NCBI RefSeq assembly: GCF_037975245.1
Contig: NC_092574.1
Span: 16,843,213-16,907,212 of the forward strand
Length of the DNA stretch: 64,000 bases
From: Apostichopus japonicus
Taxonomy: Eukaryota > Echinodermata > Holothuroidea > Aspidochirotida > Stichopodidae
Reading direction: 5' to 3'
The position numbers were made by a program, and so were the translations under genes. Positions 62,222 through 64,000 of the stretch are shown piece after piece (positions within the stretch are counted from its first letter, which is position 1; the number at the start of each line of letters is the position of its first letter). The notes under the pieces were generated by a model, which saw only the letters and a list, made by a program, of their open reading frames with translations, was not told the origin of the DNA and did no database searches.

Positions 62222-62495
62222 TATGATTATACAAAATTTCTATAGCGCCTTATCCAATCAGAAATTGCTCTAAGGCGCTTTACAGTAAAATACATACAAA
62301 CATGATATATAAATATATAAATCGATAATGTACGGTATAAAATGGGTAGAAAATTTGTTATATACAATCTGACAATAAATTGTATAAAAAAACTGCAAAT
62401 GGGAAATCGAAAATTATACAAACAAATTCTTAAAATTTAAAATATATATATATGTGAAAAATTTAAATTTGAAAAGCGCTATAAATGCAAAATTG
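62222..62495 (-). repeat. SINE-like repeat with (AAT)n tail, copy 2
   Basis: Very close to the copy at 36,647: ACAAAATTTCTATAGCGCC, TTATCCAATCAGAAATTGCT, then the same AT-rich body. The few differences are point changes and short indels, so the family was active fairly recently. It lies in the intron between exons 3 and 4 of the unrecognised gene. Confidence 0.78.
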
Positions 62496-62790
62496 TGTCT
62501 CCTAAGAAGAAATGCAGTTTTCATATCTACCCAGTCCAATACTAAGTACTGGTAACTTCAGACATGACACCCTGATGCACCCCTGCCACTGGGTGATAAC
62601 TCAAATCCACACCCACAGAATCCTCTACCTACCCGCAATCCACGAACGGAGGTTCGCACATGAGACTTTCTTATCACTTGGCATCATTCTTTATAATTTA
62701 TATGAAATACCCTATGAACCAGTATTTATTCCCCCTCCCCTTTTCTGTGCTTGCTGTTGTGTAGTTATTAGTTCAAATGACCTTTGACAG

Positions 62791-62992
62791 CATATCATTA
62801 TCATATCATTAATACCCGAGTTTATGAAAGGATCTTTTTGGATTTAACACTCCTCAAGCAATTTGACATCATTCCCATCTGTGCAATGACTTGTCACCCT
62901 GAGAAGTTGAGAGTACTGCAAATGCTATACTCTTACAGTAGCAGTGTTGCAATGGTCTCTTTGCCATTTGATACCAAGATAAGGCAAATTCT
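62791..62992 (+). CDS. Unrecognised gene, exon 4
   Basis: A 202-bp exon behind CCTTTGACAG. It takes over in phase 1 from exon 3 and leaves in phase 2 at ATTCT|GTAATG. It encodes YHYHIINTRVYERIFLDLTL, LKQFDIIPICAMTCHPEKLR, VLQMLYSYSSSVAMVSLPFD, TKIRQIL. Leucine-rich helical pattern continues. If the donor were not used, the frame would stop immediately (TAA at the same place). Fitting phases on both sides make this the best supported exon of the gene. Confidence 0.68.
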
Positions 62993-63437
62993 GTAATGAT
63001 AATTTTGTTTAACTAGGCCATCTGGGCTGTAAATGTGGGGGATGTTGGCCCCTTTGGTACATTCGAAGTTGCCTATTTTGACACAGAATAATGAAAAACA
63101 TATCAAGTTTCTTAGGTAGCTGAATTACTTTAAACATAAGAAGTTGTGGTAATATGATACTTTGCCACAAACTTGTTTGGCTGGATTCTCATGTCAATTT
63201 TGTCCGAATCCCTCTGGCAATGTATGAAGTTGAAGACTTTGCAATGATGTGTTTAGAAAGAAAAATAGTTCTCCAAATACCTGTATTTGGAGAAAATATA
63301 TATCTTCAGTCTAAACGACAAAGGTTATAAATTTTCAGGCCCACTTAAATCCATCTTAAATATCCAAGAACGTTGTGGAAACTCCAGTGTTGTTTGAAAG
63401 TACAAAACCAATCTAACCGAGATTTTTTTTCTCACAG

Positions 63438-63591
63438 TCTGTGGTTTGAAAAATGGGCCTTTAAAATTTCAGAAAATACTGTGTGTCTGTTGACAAATGA
63501 ATTTATTTGTTTGGAAAGTTTTGAAAATACAATATTACTATCTCATGTGCTGGAGAACATGAAACTTTCTACTGTCCAAATAACAGTCTGA
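63438..63591 (+). CDS. Unrecognised gene, exon 5 (possibly terminal)
   Basis: The acceptor has a strong pyrimidine tract (GATTTTTTTTCTCACAG|TCTG). The phase-2 entry gives ...QIL-LWFEKWAFKISENTV, CLLTNEFICLESFENTILLS, HVLENMKLSTVQITV, then TGA at 63,589. This may be the end of the protein. However, the same frame reopens after a 21-nt stretch, and the +1 frame is open too, so an indel or another exon boundary is possible. No AATAAA signal is seen shortly after the stop. Confidence 0.6.
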
Positions 63592-63606
63592 GTTTTCTAA
63601 GGCCAG

Positions 63607-63722
63607 AGGAACACCTATTGGAAGATTATATCTTCATTCCTCGGAATTCTACAATCAAGAGGTGACATCATTGATTCAGTCTTTACGAAATTAATGCTCC
63701 GCTTGGACCTTGTCCAGATCTA
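63607..63722 (+). CDS. Possible continuation exon of the unrecognised gene
   Basis: In the frame of exon 5, directly after CTAAGGCCAG, the sequence reads RNTYWKIISSFLGILQSRGD, IIDSVFTKLMLRLDLVQI, then a TAG that overlaps a possible donor (CTA|GTATAC, phase 2). It is helical and leucine-rich like the preceding exons. The +1 frame is open here as well (SEFSKARGTPIGRLYLHSSE...). I cannot decide between a further exon, a frameshifted continuation and 3' UTR. Confidence 0.35.
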
Positions 63723-64000
63723 GTATACTTGAGGAATGTTAGAGTCGTATCAAGTGTAGTTAAATTAATTGATAAGTACCATGTGACCCTCTCACGGTGA
63801 GACTCCATCCTAAAATTATTATCTATGAACGGAACAACCATTTGCCGGTTAAATAGCTGGACGATCGCTCAAAAAGTGCAAAGACTGGTTATTGATAATT
63901 TCCTTTGAGTTAAGAGAACTCGACGAACGAACAAATGAGTTCTTCTTTTGGCTTTAATATTGGTTACAAACAAATAACACCTGTGAAGCGTTAAAGAGAG

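Noticed and set aside
62512-62787. 91-codon ORF right after the SINE-like copy as an exon of the plus-strand gene
   Set aside because: It does not fit the phase chain between exons 3 and 4, which join perfectly without it, and it resembles no protein.

Overview
This looks like a gene-poor, AT-rich window from an animal genome, not a prokaryotic or viral one. It has no long ORFs, short exons with GT-AG borders, tRNA-derived SINEs, and many short inverted-repeat transposons with target-site duplications. A VEGF/PDGF-receptor type gene plus mosaic CpG depletion suggests an invertebrate deuterostome. The repeat style and frequent TAGGCCTA-like words make an echinoderm my best guess; this is inference.

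Layout. (1) 34,340 down to 4,924, minus strand: the 5' part of a VEGF-receptor-like receptor tyrosine kinase gene. I see a signal-peptide exon (34,247-34,340), an intron of about 24 kb, an exon for the first Ig domain (9,861-10,196), an intron of about 4.7 kb, and an exon for the second Ig domain (4,924-5,187). All internal junctions are phase 1. No later exon (further Ig domains, membrane segment, kinase) is recognisable at lower coordinates, so they should lie beyond base 1. (2) About 34.4-54 kb: CpG-rich intergenic DNA with no supported host gene. It holds a nested cluster of hAT-type DNA transposons (39,891-42,742) with a remnant of a transposase C-terminus, two SINE families and several poly-G/poly-C tracts. 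(3) About 55.0-63.7 kb, plus strand: five or six short exons that join in consistent phase into an unrecognised leucine-rich, probably helical protein that continues past the right edge.

The introns carry many MITEs. Among them are hAT MITEs with perfect 8-bp target duplications, two TTAA-flanked families, and a composite inverted-repeat element at 2,568-3,472 that carries GC-rich tandem repeats and telomere-like TTAGGG repeats. The most interesting signals are: a ~100-bp hairpin-bearing core shared by three hAT elements with different terminal repeats; a sharp CpG contrast that outlines the two transcription units; an internal CCAAT/GC-box cluster in the receptor's first intron; and a 21-nt stop-containing GT...AG segment in the unknown gene. 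All percentages and counts below are estimates by eye; no alignment or search was run.
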